Source: Oceanobacillus alkalisoli
GTDB lineage: Bacteria > Bacillota > Bacilli > Bacillales > Amphibacillaceae
Reading direction: 5' to 3'
Assembly (NCBI RefSeq): GCF_021556485.1
Contig: NZ_JAKGBW010000002.1
Span: 1-64,000 of the forward strand
DNA length: 64,000 bases
In this document: piece by piece, positions 1 through 8,348 of the stretch
How positions within the stretch are numbered: the stretch's first letter is position 1
How the letters are laid out: each line of letters starts with the position of its first letter
The notes under the pieces: generated by a model
Told to the model about the DNA's origin: nothing
Seen by the model: the letters and a program-made list of their open reading frames with translations, nothing else
Databases searched by the model: none
Program-made: the position numbers and the translations under genes

Positions 1-681
1 CCACTATAAGAAAAAGTACAGCCCCAAACGCATTCGACGTTTAATGATTGAATTAGGTTTGAAATCCTTTATTCGCCGTTCAAATGGCTATTCCACCAAG
101 ACTAGCTTTGTTCATATCGAAGAGAATGTTCTTAATCGGGAGTTTACTGCGGACAAACCAAATGAGAAGTGGGTAACAGATATCACGCATCTAAAATTTG
201 GTCTGAACAGGAAAGCTTATTTAAGTGCGATTAAAGATCTCTATGATGGATCCATTGTCGCCTATGAAGTCGGAAGGTTTAACGACAATCCTTTAGTAAT
301 GAATACGCTTAAGAAAGCGATAGAATCCAATCCAGATGCATCTCCGTTAATCCATAGTGATCGTGGTTCACAGTACACATCGAAGGAATACCGTCAGATT
401 ACGACTGAAGCTAACATGACCCGTAGTATGTCCCGGATTGGTAAATGCATTGATAATGCACCGATAGAAAGCTTCTTTGGCCATTTTAAATGCGAATGTT
501 ATGACCTAACGCATTACAAGAACTATGAAGAATTAGTGGACGATATTGACGCTTATATGGAATTTTATAATGAAGAACGATACCAAACGAAATTAAACAG
601 CCTAACACCGTTAGAATATCGGTACCAGGCTGCGGCATAGATTTTTATTTTTTTACTGTCCACTTGACAGGGCGCAGTTCA
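1..681 (+). mobile_element. Right part of an IS3-family (IS150-group) insertion sequence
   Basis: The element continues beyond the left window edge. After the transposase stop, a short AT-rich stretch leads to a GC-rich terminus at 655-681 (TGTCCACTTGACAGGGCGCA and following bases ending in TTCA), which looks like the right terminal inverted repeat of IS150-type elements. The left end and target duplication are out of view, so the exact boundary is inferred. Confidence 0.75.
2..640 (+). CDS. IS3-family transposase OrfB, 5' part cut off by the window edge
   Basis: This is the C-terminal part of a DDE integrase-type transposase that catalyses insertion of an IS3-family element. The reading frame is open to the window edge, so the apparent ATG at 44 is internal. 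The catalytic triad is visible: D in KWVTDITHLKF, D in HSDRGSQYTS and E in APIESFFGHFK with the usual 35-residue D-E spacing. The C-terminal YNEERYQTKLNSLTPLEYR motif is typical of the IS150 group. The frame is intact as far as seen. Whether the upstream OrfA is intact cannot be judged here. Confidence 0.93.
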   Translation, partial: HYKKKYSPKRIRRLMIELGLKSFIRRSNGYSTKTSFVHIEENVLNREFTADKPNEKWVTDITHLKFGLNRKAYLSAIKDLYDGSIVAYEVGRFNDNPLVMNTLKKAIESNPDASPLIHSDRGSQYTSKEYRQITTEANMTRSMSRIGKCIDNAPIESFFGHFKCECYDLTHYKNYEELVDDIDAYMEFYNEERYQTKLNSLTPLEYRYQAAA

Positions 682-710
682 CAGAGATCTTGTCCCAGTT
701 TAAAACAATA

Positions 711-748
711 AAAAAAGCCTTCCCCGAAATTCGGGAGAGGCTTTTTTT
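711..748 (-). terminator. Terminator of the cold-shock gene
   Basis: AAGCCTTCCCCGAA pairs with TTCGGGAGAGGCTT with almost no loop, and A/T runs lie on both sides, so it can act on both strands. It lies directly after the cold-shock gene stop on the minus strand and after the IS end on the plus strand. Confidence 0.85.
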
Positions 749-756
749 AATACGTC

Positions 757-957
757 TTATAATTTAACAACGTTTGCTGCTTGTGGTCCGCGGTTTCCTT
801 CTTCAATATCGAAAGAAACAGATTGACCTTCTTCTAAAGTTTTGAAACCTTCGCCTTGAATAGCTGAGAAATGTACGAATACATCGTCTCCACCTTCAAC
901 TTCAATGAAACCGAAACCTTTGTCTGCGTTAAACCATTTTACTGAACCTGTGTTCAT
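757..957 (-). CDS. csp: Cold-shock protein, CspA/CspB family
   Basis: This 66-residue, five-stranded OB-fold RNA/ssDNA chaperone melts mRNA structure after temperature downshift. The RNA-binding motifs RNP1 (KGFGFIE) and RNP2 (VFVHFSAI) are both present, and the length equals the family norm. The start [10 protein letters not shown] is chosen because GGAGGT lies six bases upstream; a longer frame up to 984 has no ribosome site. The gene is monocistronic with its own promoter and terminator. A leader of about 115 nt separates promoter and start, as expected for cold-shock mRNAs that regulate their own translation. Which Csp paralogue it is cannot be decided. Confidence 0.96.
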   Translation of the reverse strand: MNTGSVKWFNADKGFGFIEVEGGDDVFVHFSAIQGEGFKTLEEGQSVSFDIEEGNRGPQAANVVKL

Positions 958-1079
958 TAAAATACCTCCATGTGCGTGTTGCACGTTTATTACTATTTTT
1001 GTTCAAGTTGCCAATTCAAGACGATAACAACCAGTGTTATTTCTATCCTTATTATCACCGAACGCAAATAATTACTTCA

Positions 1080-1108
1080 AGTATAGCATCATCGTTTGCT
1101 GATTGCAA
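1080..1108 (-). promoter_or_regulatory. Sigma-A promoter of the cold-shock gene
   Basis: On the minus strand, TTGCAA (1108-1103) and TATACT (1085-1080) are separated by exactly 17 bases. Transcription would begin near 1073, giving a leader of about 115 nt before the ATG at 957, a length typical of cold-shock 5' UTRs. Confidence 0.7.
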
Positions 1109-1170
1109 ACTTTTTTAAAAAATATTTAAGACGGGGAAGTGGGACAAAAGCTCTGACCCCAGTGTCCCGC

Positions 1171-2898
1171 TCAGGAAGATTGGAGTTTTTTACTTTCTTG
1201 GAAGACTTGGCAGGCGTTTGCTGCTTTTTTGCCGCAGCGTGAGCAATTTGGGACGCTGATGATTTCTAATGCGTAGTCGACCGCCTTGCTCGCGTCATTA
1301 AAGATATGCTCTCGACCAATTTCTTCATATAATCCACTTATCTTTATAGCTTCAAGCACATCTGGGTTCACCTCTGCAAACAGAGTAGTTCCGCCAGTTT
1401 TCTTGAAGTCGCGGATAAGGGAGGTTAAGTTATTTCCGCCGGTTGCATCCATATAAGAAACATGCTTCATTTTCAAAATGAGTACTTCTGGCTTTTGGTT
1501 AATCGAACGGGTAATCATGGATTCAAATTTATCAGCTGCACCAAAGAATAATGGCCCTTCAATCGTGAAAAAGGCAAGCTGCGGACATTTTGCTGCCAAT
1601 TTCTCATTTTCTAAAACTTGCTCGTCTTTTAAATGGCTTGGAATAACTTTTTCGACACCAAGTACTTCACTCATTCGTTTCACAAATGAAACCATAGCGA
1701 GCAGTAATCCGAATTGTACTGCAACAGTCAAATTAACGAATACCGTCAGCAGGAACGTAACGACTAAGACTAAAGAGTCGCTCGATTTCAAGCGTATAAT
1801 ATGGGAAAATGATTTATATTCACTCATGTTAAGTGCCACTCGCATCAGAATCGGTGCCATACTTGCAAGCGGAATATGTGAAGCAAATGGTGCAAAAACA
1901 AGAATCGTAACTAATACAAATACACCTTGGAATACGCCAGATAATGGACTGATGGCTCCACTATTAATATTCGTAGCCGTACGGGCTATCGCACCGGTTG
2001 CCGGTATACCTCCAAAAAGCGGTGTTACGACGTTGGCAAGCCCTTGCCCAACCAGCTCACGGTTGGAATTATGCCGTTTCCCTGTCATTCCATCAGCAAC
2101 AACAGCAGACAGTAAGGATTCAATCCCGCCAAGCATTGCGATGACAAATGCTGGTTGCAGCAAAGTGATAATCTTATTCCATGTAATTTCCGGGATTTGC
2201 AGGCTGGGCAAACTTTGCGAAATGCCTCCAAAGGCTGTGCCAATCGTTGCCACTTTACCTGGAAAAAATACATAAGCAAGTAGTGCGGGAATAATCAGTG
2301 CTACTAATAGTACGGGGACGCGCGGGAAAAATCGTGGTATAAATACAAGAATGAGAACTCCTAGAACTGCAATTAAAATACTGTACCAATTTATTGTCGG
2401 CAGTTTTTCAAAAATCTGCAGCATCGTTTCATGGAAATATTCCTTCTTTTCCATGCCCTCTAGACCGAGGAAGTTTTCAATTTGTCCTGAAAAGATGATG
2501 ACGGCAATACCAGCTGTAAACCCGATTGTGACCGAGCGGGGAATGAATTTTATCAGATTCCCTAACTTAAAAAACCCCATGACCATGAGGATGATTCCTG
2601 CCATAAATCCTGCAATCAACAGATCCTCATAACCGAATTCTAAAACAATCGCAAGCAGGATAGGGATGAAGGCTCCTGTTGGACCGGCAATCTGGTATCT
2701 CGAACCCCCGAACAATGCTACAAGAATTCCCGCAATGACTGTCGTATATAGGCCATATTCCGGTTTCACTCCTGACGCAATTGCAAATGCCATACCAAGG
2801 GGGATTGCAACGATACCAACTGTAATACCAGCAACCACATCCTGCTTAACATCATTGGCAGTTAAACCCTTGAATCGATTGTCTTTCCACAATTTCAC
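1171..2898 (-). CDS. SulP-family anion transporter with STAS domain
   Basis: This 575-residue inner-membrane permease probably moves sulfate, bicarbonate or another small anion. The transport domain with ten or more hydrophobic segments spans about residues 15-410 and includes the family signature near PEYGLYTTVIAGI. A STAS domain follows at about 440-550. The GTG start has AGGAG seven bases upstream. An unusual short C-terminal tail carries a cysteine cluster (CSRCGKKAANAC) beyond the STAS domain. The gene is divergent from mscL. Substrate cannot be assigned from sequence; bicarbonate is as likely as sulfate because no sulfate genes are near. Confidence 0.93.
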   Translation of the reverse strand: MKLWKDNRFKGLTANDVKQDVVAGITVGIVAIPLGMAFAIASGVKPEYGLYTTVIAGILVALFGGSRYQIAGPTGAFIPILLAIVLEFGYEDLLIAGFMAGIILMVMGFFKLGNLIKFIPRSVTIGFTAGIAVIIFSGQIENFLGLEGMEKKEYFHETMLQIFEKLPTINWYSILIAVLGVLILVFIPRFFPRVPVLLVALIIPALLAYVFFPGKVATIGTAFGGISQSLPSLQIPEITWNKIITLLQPAFVIAMLGGIESLLSAVVADGMTGKRHNSNRELVGQGLANVVTPLFGGIPATGAIARTATNINSGAISPLSGVFQGVFVLVTILVFAPFASHIPLASMAPILMRVALNMSEYKSFSHIIRLKSSDSLVLVVTFLLTVFVNLTVAVQFGLLLAMVSFVKRMSEVLGVEKVIPSHLKDEQVLENEKLAAKCPQLAFFTIEGPLFFGAADKFESMITRSINQKPEVLILKMKHVSYMDATGGNNLTSLIRDFKKTGGTTLFAEVNPDVLEAIKISGLYEEIGREHIFNDASKAVDYALEIISVPNCSRCGKKAANACQVFQESKKLQSS

Positions 2899-3025
2899 TT
2901 CAGCTCCTATTTGATTCTACCATCTATAATATCATATAATCATAAAAGTACTGAAATAAGTGCATTTCTCAATCATTTATGTTGAAAAAATAAAAAATAG
3001 CTAAAAAGGAATGGAGAGGATTTGC

Positions 3026-3409
3026 GTGTGGAAAGAGTTTAAAGAATTTGCTTTTCAGGGGAATGTCATTGATCTGGCAGTAGCAGTTGTGATTGGAGCA
3101 GCGTTCAACGCCATCGTCACTTCTTTTGTTGATCATATTATTACACCAATTATTGGTATGTTAGCAGGTGGCATTGATTTCACCGGCTTGAAAATAACGC
3201 TTGGGGATGCAGAAATTATGTATGGAAGTTTTATTCAATCATTTGTTGACTTCTTGATTATTGCATTTTCAATTTTCATGGCTATCCGTGTATTGAATAA
3301 ATTTAAACGGAGAGAGGAAGCAGAAAAAGAGGAAGAAGAAGTTGATCGACAGGAACAACTACTTACCGAAATCCGCGATTTATTAAAAGAAAAAAATGGA
3401 CAAAATTAA
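3026..3409 (+). CDS. mscL: Large-conductance mechanosensitive channel MscL
   Basis: This pentameric inner-membrane channel opens under hypo-osmotic tension and releases solutes. The 127-residue length is normal. TM1 (about 14-40, NVIDLAVAVVIGAAFNAIV) lines the pore and TM2 lies at about 70-95. A charged C-terminal helix (KRREEAEKEEEE...) follows. The GTG at 3026 is preferred over the ATG at 3011 because GGAGAGGA lies just upstream of it and the family starts MWKEFKEFA. A hairpin terminator follows immediately, so the gene is probably transcribed alone. Confidence 0.96.
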   Translation: MWKEFKEFAFQGNVIDLAVAVVIGAAFNAIVTSFVDHIITPIIGMLAGGIDFTGLKITLGDAEIMYGSFIQSFVDFLIIAFSIFMAIRVLNKFKRREEAEKEEEEVDRQEQLLTEIRDLLKEKNGQN

Positions 3410-3411
3410 CA

Positions 3412-3446
3412 AAAAGCCAGGTGATGCCGGAATGCCTGGCTTTTAT
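3412..3446 (+). terminator. mscL terminator
   Basis: AAAAGCCAGG pairs with CCTGGCTTTT around a 13-base loop. Confidence 0.85.
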
Positions 3447-3478
3447 ACAAGGTAATATAATGGAAGGAGAAAGAGCTG

Positions 3479-4084
3479 ATGACAAATATAGCATTATCGT
3501 TTAGTGGCGGGAAAGATTCAATGTTTGCGCTACACCGTTTGCTAGAACAAGGGAACACGGTCGTTTGCCTTATTACGACTGTTTGGAGCAAAAGCGGGGA
3601 AACAGTTGCCCACGGAGAAAAGCTAGACCGGCTGGAAGATCAAGCAGTGCGCTTAAACATACCGATTGAATGGGTCGTTACCGATTTCGAAAATTACACA
3701 GCGGATTACAAACGTAAACTGGAAGAAATAAAAAAAGATTATCAAATTGAAGGAATAGGATATGGGGATATTTATTTGGAAGGACACCGGGAATGGGGAG
3801 AAAAGCTTGCTGAATCGGTTGACTTAAAAGCTTATTATCCGCTCTGGACCGAGCAGGAAGAAGCGCTTAAGTTGCTCATTGATTTTGTCGACGCTGGGTA
3901 TAAAAGTAAAATTGTAAAACTGGATGAGAACAAGCTCCCAAGCGTTTGGCTTGGAAGAGAAATAGATAAACATTTCATCGAAGACATTGTAACATTTGAT
4001 GTCTGTCCACTCGGTGAATCAGGTGAATATCATACCTATGTATATGATGGTCCGCTATTTCGAGGGGACAGATCCTATCCTTGA
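3479..4084 (+). CDS. PP-loop ATP pyrophosphatase, diphthine-ammonia ligase (Dph6/DUF71) family
   Basis: This 201-residue protein is a cytoplasmic nucleotide alpha-hydrolase. The PP-loop SGGKDS is at residues 9-14, and the family block GIGYGDIYLEGHREWGEKLA at about 93-112. Archaeal and eukaryotic relatives amidate diphthine in elongation factor 2. Bacteria lack diphthamide, so the true substrate here is unknown; related proteins act in cofactor or tRNA metabolism. The start has a GGAGA site. It stands between mscL and cotD with no obvious operon partner. Confidence 0.85.
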   Translation: MTNIALSFSGGKDSMFALHRLLEQGNTVVCLITTVWSKSGETVAHGEKLDRLEDQAVRLNIPIEWVVTDFENYTADYKRKLEEIKKDYQIEGIGYGDIYLEGHREWGEKLAESVDLKAYYPLWTEQEEALKLLIDFVDAGYKSKIVKLDENKLPSVWLGREIDKHFIEDIVTFDVCPLGESGEYHTYVYDGPLFRGDRSYP

Positions 4085-4199
4085 GCTTGAGAGCGGTATT
4101 GTGAAGGTGAAGAGATAAATAATGAATTATTAGCGTTTGACTAAAGCGGGTACCAAGCGTAAATCCCATATATTTTTCCTTTACTGGGTACTTGCTTAT

Positions 4200-4227
4200 A
4201 CATCCCCTTAGGTGTTGACATAGGTTA
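4200..4227 (+). promoter_or_regulatory. Putative sigma-K (late mother-cell) promoter of cotD
   Basis: CATAGGTTA at 4219-4227 fits the sigma-K -10 consensus CATANNNTA, and AC at 4200-4201 lies 17 bases upstream as in the -35 consensus. It is 34 bases before the ATG of a spore-coat gene, which agrees with mother-cell expression. Confidence 0.6.
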
Positions 4228-4260
4228 GTAGTGAATCTATAACAGAAAGGGGATTATTTT

Positions 4261-4677
4261 ATGCGGCATCAACATGGACGCCATTGTGGTTGTCAGGCAT
4301 GTAAAACAATTATCTATCCGACTAAGCATAACTGTGTTAACCAATTCTCTGAAAGTACGGTAAATCATGTGCACCCATCTCATACGACAGTTATGAATCA
4401 TCATTTACAGAAAAATAAACATTTTTATCCACATTCTACTTCCGTACAAAACACTTGGAACAGTGTGAATGAATTCGGGGGAGCCTTTGAAACACCATCA
4501 GGACCAGGAGGGCAAGTAGCCGGCGCATATAGCCCGCCAGGTGGTCCGGGCGGTATGGGGCCAGGTGGAATGGGTATGGGCCCTGGAGCCGGACCAGGCC
4601 AAGTAATGGGCGCAACTCAACCGGGCTGCGGTATGCATCACGGGAATCATTGGAAAAAGCCAGGTAAATGGTGTTAA
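4261..4677 (+). CDS. cotD: Spore coat protein, CotD family
   Basis: This 138-residue inner-coat structural protein is deposited in the mother cell. The CotD signature is clear: a His/Cys-rich N-terminus, then the block with FSESTVNHVHPSHTTVMNHH at about 31-50 and a FYPHSTS motif. The C-terminal half is Gly/Pro/Met-rich (GGMGPGGMGMGPGAGPG) and ends with a His/Cys/Lys-rich tail. AAAGGGG precedes the ATG. It sits next to ypsA as in Bacillus subtilis. The long glycine-methionine stretch is a lineage-specific extension compared with the short subtilis CotD. Confidence 0.92.
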   Translation: MRHQHGRHCGCQACKTIIYPTKHNCVNQFSESTVNHVHPSHTTVMNHHLQKNKHFYPHSTSVQNTWNSVNEFGGAFETPSGPGGQVAGAYSPPGGPGGMGPGGMGMGPGAGPGQVMGATQPGCGMHHGNHWKKPGKWC

Positions 4678-4692
4678 GATAGTAAAGAGGTT

Positions 4693-4724
4693 AGGCTGGA
4701 ACGTAATGGTTCCAGCCTATTTTT
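4693..4724 (+). terminator. cotD terminator
   Basis: AGGCTGGAAC pairs with GTTCCAGCCT (loop about seven bases with GTAATG) and is followed by TTTTT. Confidence 0.85.
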
Positions 4725-4751
4725 AATCAATGCACCATAAGAGGTGAAAAA

Positions 4752-5330
4752 ATGAAAGTATTACATGTAAGTGGCTATAAATCCCTTGAAATGGGAATTT
4801 TTAAAGAAAACGATCCGAAAGTTCATATTATTAAAGAAGCGATAAAGAAAAGGGTTATCGGATTTATGGAAGAAGGAGTGGAATGGGTGATTGTCTCTGG
4901 ACAGATGGGAGTGGAACTCTGGACAGCTGAAGTCGTACTTGATTTAAAAGAAGAGGAGTATGATGTTAATCTGGCGGTTTTCCCTGCATTTGAAAATCAG
5001 GACAAGCGTTGGCCCGAGATGCTTCAGGAGAAATATCAGGAAATCATTATGACGGCAGACTTTTACAAGCCGTTATATGTCGGTGACTATAAAGGTCCTT
5101 ATCAATTTCAGGCGCGAAACCAATGGTTTGCGGAGAAAAGTGATGTTAGTCTCTTGCTGATGGATGAAGAATTTCCGGGAAGCGTCCGCTATTTTTTTGA
5201 TGCTGCAAAGAAAATGAGTGAGGATTATCCAATCTATTTCATCACTCCGATGGATCTTGATGAGATTGTGGAAGAAATTCAAATGACTGACCCGGAATTA
5301 TGGGTCAAATTACAAAAGAATCAAGAATAA
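4752..5330 (+). CDS. ypsA: YpsA, SLOG-domain protein (DUF1273)
   Basis: This 192-residue Rossmann-like protein belongs to the SLOG/DprA-related superfamily thought to bind a nucleotide-derived ligand. Visible marks are the N-terminal MKVLHVSGYKSLEMGIF, the glycine-containing VSGQMGVELWTAE at about 49-61 and the QARNQWFAEKSD block at about 118-129. In B. subtilis YpsA is linked to cell division and oxidative-stress phenotypes and lies beside cotD and gpsB. Here cotD is retained but gpsB is absent on the other side. AAGAGGTG precedes the start. Confidence 0.93.
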   Translation: MKVLHVSGYKSLEMGIFKENDPKVHIIKEAIKKRVIGFMEEGVEWVIVSGQMGVELWTAEVVLDLKEEEYDVNLAVFPAFENQDKRWPEMLQEKYQEIIMTADFYKPLYVGDYKGPYQFQARNQWFAEKSDVSLLLMDEEFPGSVRYFFDAAKKMSEDYPIYFITPMDLDEIVEEIQMTDPELWVKLQKNQE

Positions 5331-5387
5331 AAATAGATGGAACCGAGCTAGATAAATAAGTATAATAAAGATTGAGGGGGTAAGGTT

Positions 5388-5549
5388 GTGGAAATTGTTG
5401 CATCATTAATAAATTTATTTTTATTCATTGTACCTTTCCTTATTTTATACTTCGTTATTGCTGCGGCAGTAAAAAAAGGAATCGAGGCTTCATCTGTTGG
5501 ACAAGCGATCCTTGAAGAACAGCAGGAACGGAAAGCGAAACGGAAATGA
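5388..5549 (+). CDS. Small single-pass membrane protein, 53 residues
   Basis: A GTG start with GAGGGGG seven bases upstream opens a short frame. The protein has one transmembrane helix (about 5-27, ending FLILYFVIAAAV) and a charged tail EEQQERKAKRK. The stop overlaps the region where the following acetyltransferase leader begins. Product and function are not recognised. A strong ribosome site and coherent hydrophobic-then-charged composition argue for a real gene. Confidence 0.65.
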   Translation: MEIVASLINLFLFIVPFLILYFVIAAAVKKGIEASSVGQAILEEQQERKAKRK

Positions 5550-5584
5550 ACATGAAACATGAAATAAATGATAAGGTGAAAAAT

Positions 5585-6073
5585 ATGTACCTAACCATCC
5601 GTAAAATGAAAAGAAAAGATATTCCAGCGATCCAAGAAGTTGCGAAAAGGAGTTGGAATTCAACTTATGCAGGAATCATTCCATCAGGGGTTCAGGATAG
5701 TTTCCTGAGTCAAGCTTACAGTATAAAAACATTAAAAAAACAGCGCCGCAGTTCGAACTTTTATGTTGCGTTAAGCAATCAAGAACTCATTGGCTTTGCT
5801 AATTATTCACAAGTGTATTCCGACAATAGTATCCACTTGCATGCGATCTATCTCCATCCAGAATATCAAGGAAGAGGAATCGGAAGCGCCCTTTTGCAAA
5901 TCGGAATGAACCATTTATCCGCAACGAAGATTTCCCTTCATGTGGAACGCCAGAACAACAGAGCAATCCAATTCTATAAGCAAAAAGGTTTCCATAAAAT
6001 TTCCGAATTCGACGACGAACTCGAAGGACACACAATACATACCATCCGAATGATTTTAAATATCCAAAATTAA
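5585..6073 (+). CDS. GNAT-family N-acetyltransferase
   Basis: This cytoplasmic enzyme transfers acetyl from acetyl-CoA to an amine of unknown identity. The acetyl-CoA-binding motif A is LHPEYQGRGIGSALLQ (R/Q-x-x-G-x-G/A type), preceded by the beta-4 strand SIHLHAIY, and motif B NNRAIQFYKQKGF follows. I choose the ATG at 5585 because AAGGTG lies six bases upstream and the domain begins right there (MYLTIRKMKRKDIPAIQEV). Earlier ATGs at 5546 and 5552 have no such site. It could be co-transcribed with the 53-residue membrane protein. Confidence 0.85.
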   Translation: MYLTIRKMKRKDIPAIQEVAKRSWNSTYAGIIPSGVQDSFLSQAYSIKTLKKQRRSSNFYVALSNQELIGFANYSQVYSDNSIHLHAIYLHPEYQGRGIGSALLQIGMNHLSATKISLHVERQNNRAIQFYKQKGFHKISEFDDELEGHTIHTIRMILNIQN

Positions 6074-6083
6074 AAGCACCGCC

Positions 6084-6597
6084 CATTGCTTTCATACAGC
6101 GTAAGTGTTTTGCGCATTCTCTAGACTGGAGTTTCTAATCGCCGTTCAGTTGTCCCGTAGACGGATGCGCATCCTTAGGCACTGCTAGAGCTCCTCGGGC
6201 TACCGCCCTGCGGGGTCTCCAGGCTTGTGCTGTTCCCGCAGGAGTCACCGTCCACCGGGCAACTGAACTGGTAAGATGGTTATTTTAAATAGAAATTATT
6301 CGACCACGATAAGGAGTATACTTTTCCAGAATATTAAACAGTGATTCAAATTCGGCCTTTCCTGGTAGCAGTCCAGACACCTCGAGACTCCTGCGGAAGG
6401 CCGGCTAAGAACGGTCACGTCCTGTGACCAATGCCGGCATTAGAACTTCCTGTTCGGAGGTAAGCCTGGCGAGACCCCGCAGCGCGATAGCGCGAGGAGG
6501 CTTGCCGCCCGCTTAGCAGGTGCGAGAGGTGTCTGGACTGCGGACCTCCAGTAGAAAGTTTCAGGGTTAGGCACACTCACGCTGTATGAAAGCAATG
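6084..6597 (+). repeat. Composite inverted-repeat element, copy A (family 1)
   Basis: This non-coding element fills most of 6074-6650. CATTGCTTTCATACAGCG on the left is matched by its exact reverse complement on the right. Inside are a left inverted repeat (CAGTTG...GACGG against CCGTCCACCGGGCAACTG) and a right one (GCAGTCCAGACACCTC against GAGGTGTCTGGACTGC). No reading frame of significance is present. It is related to the copies at 9720, 14378, 30976, 36045 and 60454. Confidence 0.9.
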
Positions 6598-6650
6598 AGC
6601 TGGCAATGGAACTAGTTAGGCAAGGATGATTATAAAGGAGGAAGAAGCAA

Positions 6651-8327
6651 ATGACCTATAAAACAGATATTGAAATTGCAGAATCTGTTGAAATGGAGCC
6701 GGTAACAAAGATTGCAGAACAAGCGGGGATTGACGCGAGTGACATTGAACTATACGGAAATTACAAAGCGAAAGTAAATTTCACTGCCCTTGAGAAAATG
6801 CGCAATGAATCTAATGGTAAACTCATCCTAGTTTCTGCAATCAATCCCACAGCAGCTGGGGAAGGGAAAACGACTACGGTAGTTGGACTCGGTGACGGGC
6901 TAAAGCGAATCGGGAAAAAAGCGATGATTGCCTTACGTGAGCCTTCGCTTGGTCCAGTGTTCGGCATAAAAGGAGGAGCAGCAGGCGGTGGATACGCTCA
7001 AGTCGTTCCAATGCAAGATATTAACCTTCATTTCACTGGTGACTTTCATGCAATCGGAGCCGCTAACAATCTTCTGGCTGCTTTGATCGATAACCACATC
7101 CATCAAGGAAATGAACTAAATATCGATACAAGAAAAATTACGTGGAAACGGGTTGTCGACATGAATGACAGGCAGCTCCGTCATATCGTAAATGGGCTTG
7201 ACGGAGAAAAAAACGGTGTACCTCGAGAAGATGGCTTCGATATTACGGTCGCTTCTGAAATTATGGCTATCCTTTGCCTTTCTAATGATCTTAAGGAATT
7301 GAAGGAGAAGCTGAGAAATATTATTATTGGCTACACTTATGATGATGAGCCTGTGACAGCAGGCGAGCTTCATGCCCACGGAGCAATGGCGGCCTTATTA
7401 AAGGATGCTTTAAAACCGAACCTCGTACAAACACTGGAGAAAACACCAGCACTCATCCATGGTGGTCCGTTTGCAAATATTGCACATGGCTGTAATAGTA
7501 TCATGGCGACAAAGCTTGCTTTAAAATATGCGGATTATACGGTAACAGAGGCTGGGTTTGGAGCAGATCTAGGAGCAGAGAAATTCATCGATATTAAAAG
7601 CAGGATGGCGAATATCGCACCAGATGCTGCGGTAATTGTTGCAACTGTTCGAGCTTTAAAGCTGCATGGTGGAATAGCTGCAATCGATCTGAATGAAGAA
7701 AATGTCCAAGCGGTTGAAGTAGGTTTACCAAATTTACTTAAGCATATTGAAAACATGCAAAACGTATTTGGCATTCCTTCCGTCGTTGCAATTAACAAAT
7801 TTCCGACAGATACAGATGAAGAACTCAACATTATAAAGCGGAAATGTGAAGAGATTGGTGTGCAAGTCGTTCTTTCTGACGTCTGGGCACAGGGTGGAAA
7901 AGGTGCAGAAGACCTCGCACGTGAAGTTGTAAAGCTTTGTGAAACAGAGAGTACATTGCGCCATCCGTATAGTCTGGAAGACTCGATCACGACAAAAATT
8001 GAAAAACTTGTGCAAAAAGTATACGGCGGAGTTGGGATTGAACTGTCAGCAGAAGCCGAACGTGAAATCACGAGGCTTGTTAAGTTGGGATATGATAAGC
8101 TGCCGATTTGTATGGCAAAAACCCAGTACTCTTTATCAGATGATTCGGCATTACTCGGAGCACCCCAGGATTTCCATATTACAATCCAACAAGTGAAAGT
8201 ATCCGCAGGGGCAGGATTTCTCGTTGTCTTGACGGGAAGGGTAATGACAATGCCAGGTTTGCCGAAGAATCCGGCCTCCGTAAATATTGATGTCACTCCT
8301 GAAGGAAAAATTGTCGGCTTGTTTTAA
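6651..8327 (+). CDS. fhs: Formate-tetrahydrofolate ligase
   Basis: This 558-residue cytosolic enzyme makes 10-formyl-THF from formate, THF and ATP. The P-loop region [11 protein letters not shown] (about 66-76) and the conserved [21 protein letters not shown] stretch (about 97-117) are intact, and the length is normal for the family. AAAGGAGG precedes the ATG. Only 21 bases separate it from the 5-formyl-THF cyclo-ligase gene, so the two likely form a one-carbon operon. No promoter was firmly identified; repeat copy A lies immediately upstream. Confidence 0.98.
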   Translation: MTYKTDIEIAESVEMEPVTKIAEQAGIDASDIELYGNYKAKVNFTALEKMRNESNGKLILVSAINPTAAGEGKTTTVVGLGDGLKRIGKKAMIALREPSLGPVFGIKGGAAGGGYAQVVPMQDINLHFTGDFHAIGAANNLLAALIDNHIHQGNELNIDTRKITWKRVVDMNDRQLRHIVNGLDGEKNGVPREDGFDITVASEIMAILCLSNDLKELKEKLRNIIIGYTYDDEPVTAGELHAHGAMAALLKDALKPNLVQTLEKTPALIHGGPFANIAHGCNSIMATKLALKYADYTVTEAGFGADLGAEKFIDIKSRMANIAPDAAVIVATVRALKLHGGIAAIDLNEENVQAVEVGLPNLLKHIENMQNVFGIPSVVAINKFPTDTDEELNIIKRKCEEIGVQVVLSDVWAQGGKGAEDLAREVVKLCETESTLRHPYSLEDSITTKIEKLVQKVYGGVGIELSAEAEREITRLVKLGYDKLPICMAKTQYSLSDDSALLGAPQDFHITIQQVKVSAGAGFLVVLTGRVMTMPGLPKNPASVNIDVTPEGKIVGLF

Positions 8328-8348
8328 AAAAGAGAAGGAGGGACGGTA

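Noticed and set aside
1139-1170. GGGACA/TGTCCC inverted repeat after the SulP gene as terminator
   Set aside because: There is no T-tract on the minus strand after the stem; possible mRNA 3' structure but unsupported as terminator.
1478-2275. 265-codon open frame opposite the SulP gene
   Set aside because: Antisense to a well-supported transporter; no family features and no start signal.
7535-8296. 253-codon open frame opposite fhs
   Set aside because: Lies fully antisense to a clear housekeeping gene, has no ribosome site and gives a low-complexity Ser/Thr-rich product of the kind produced by antisense reading.
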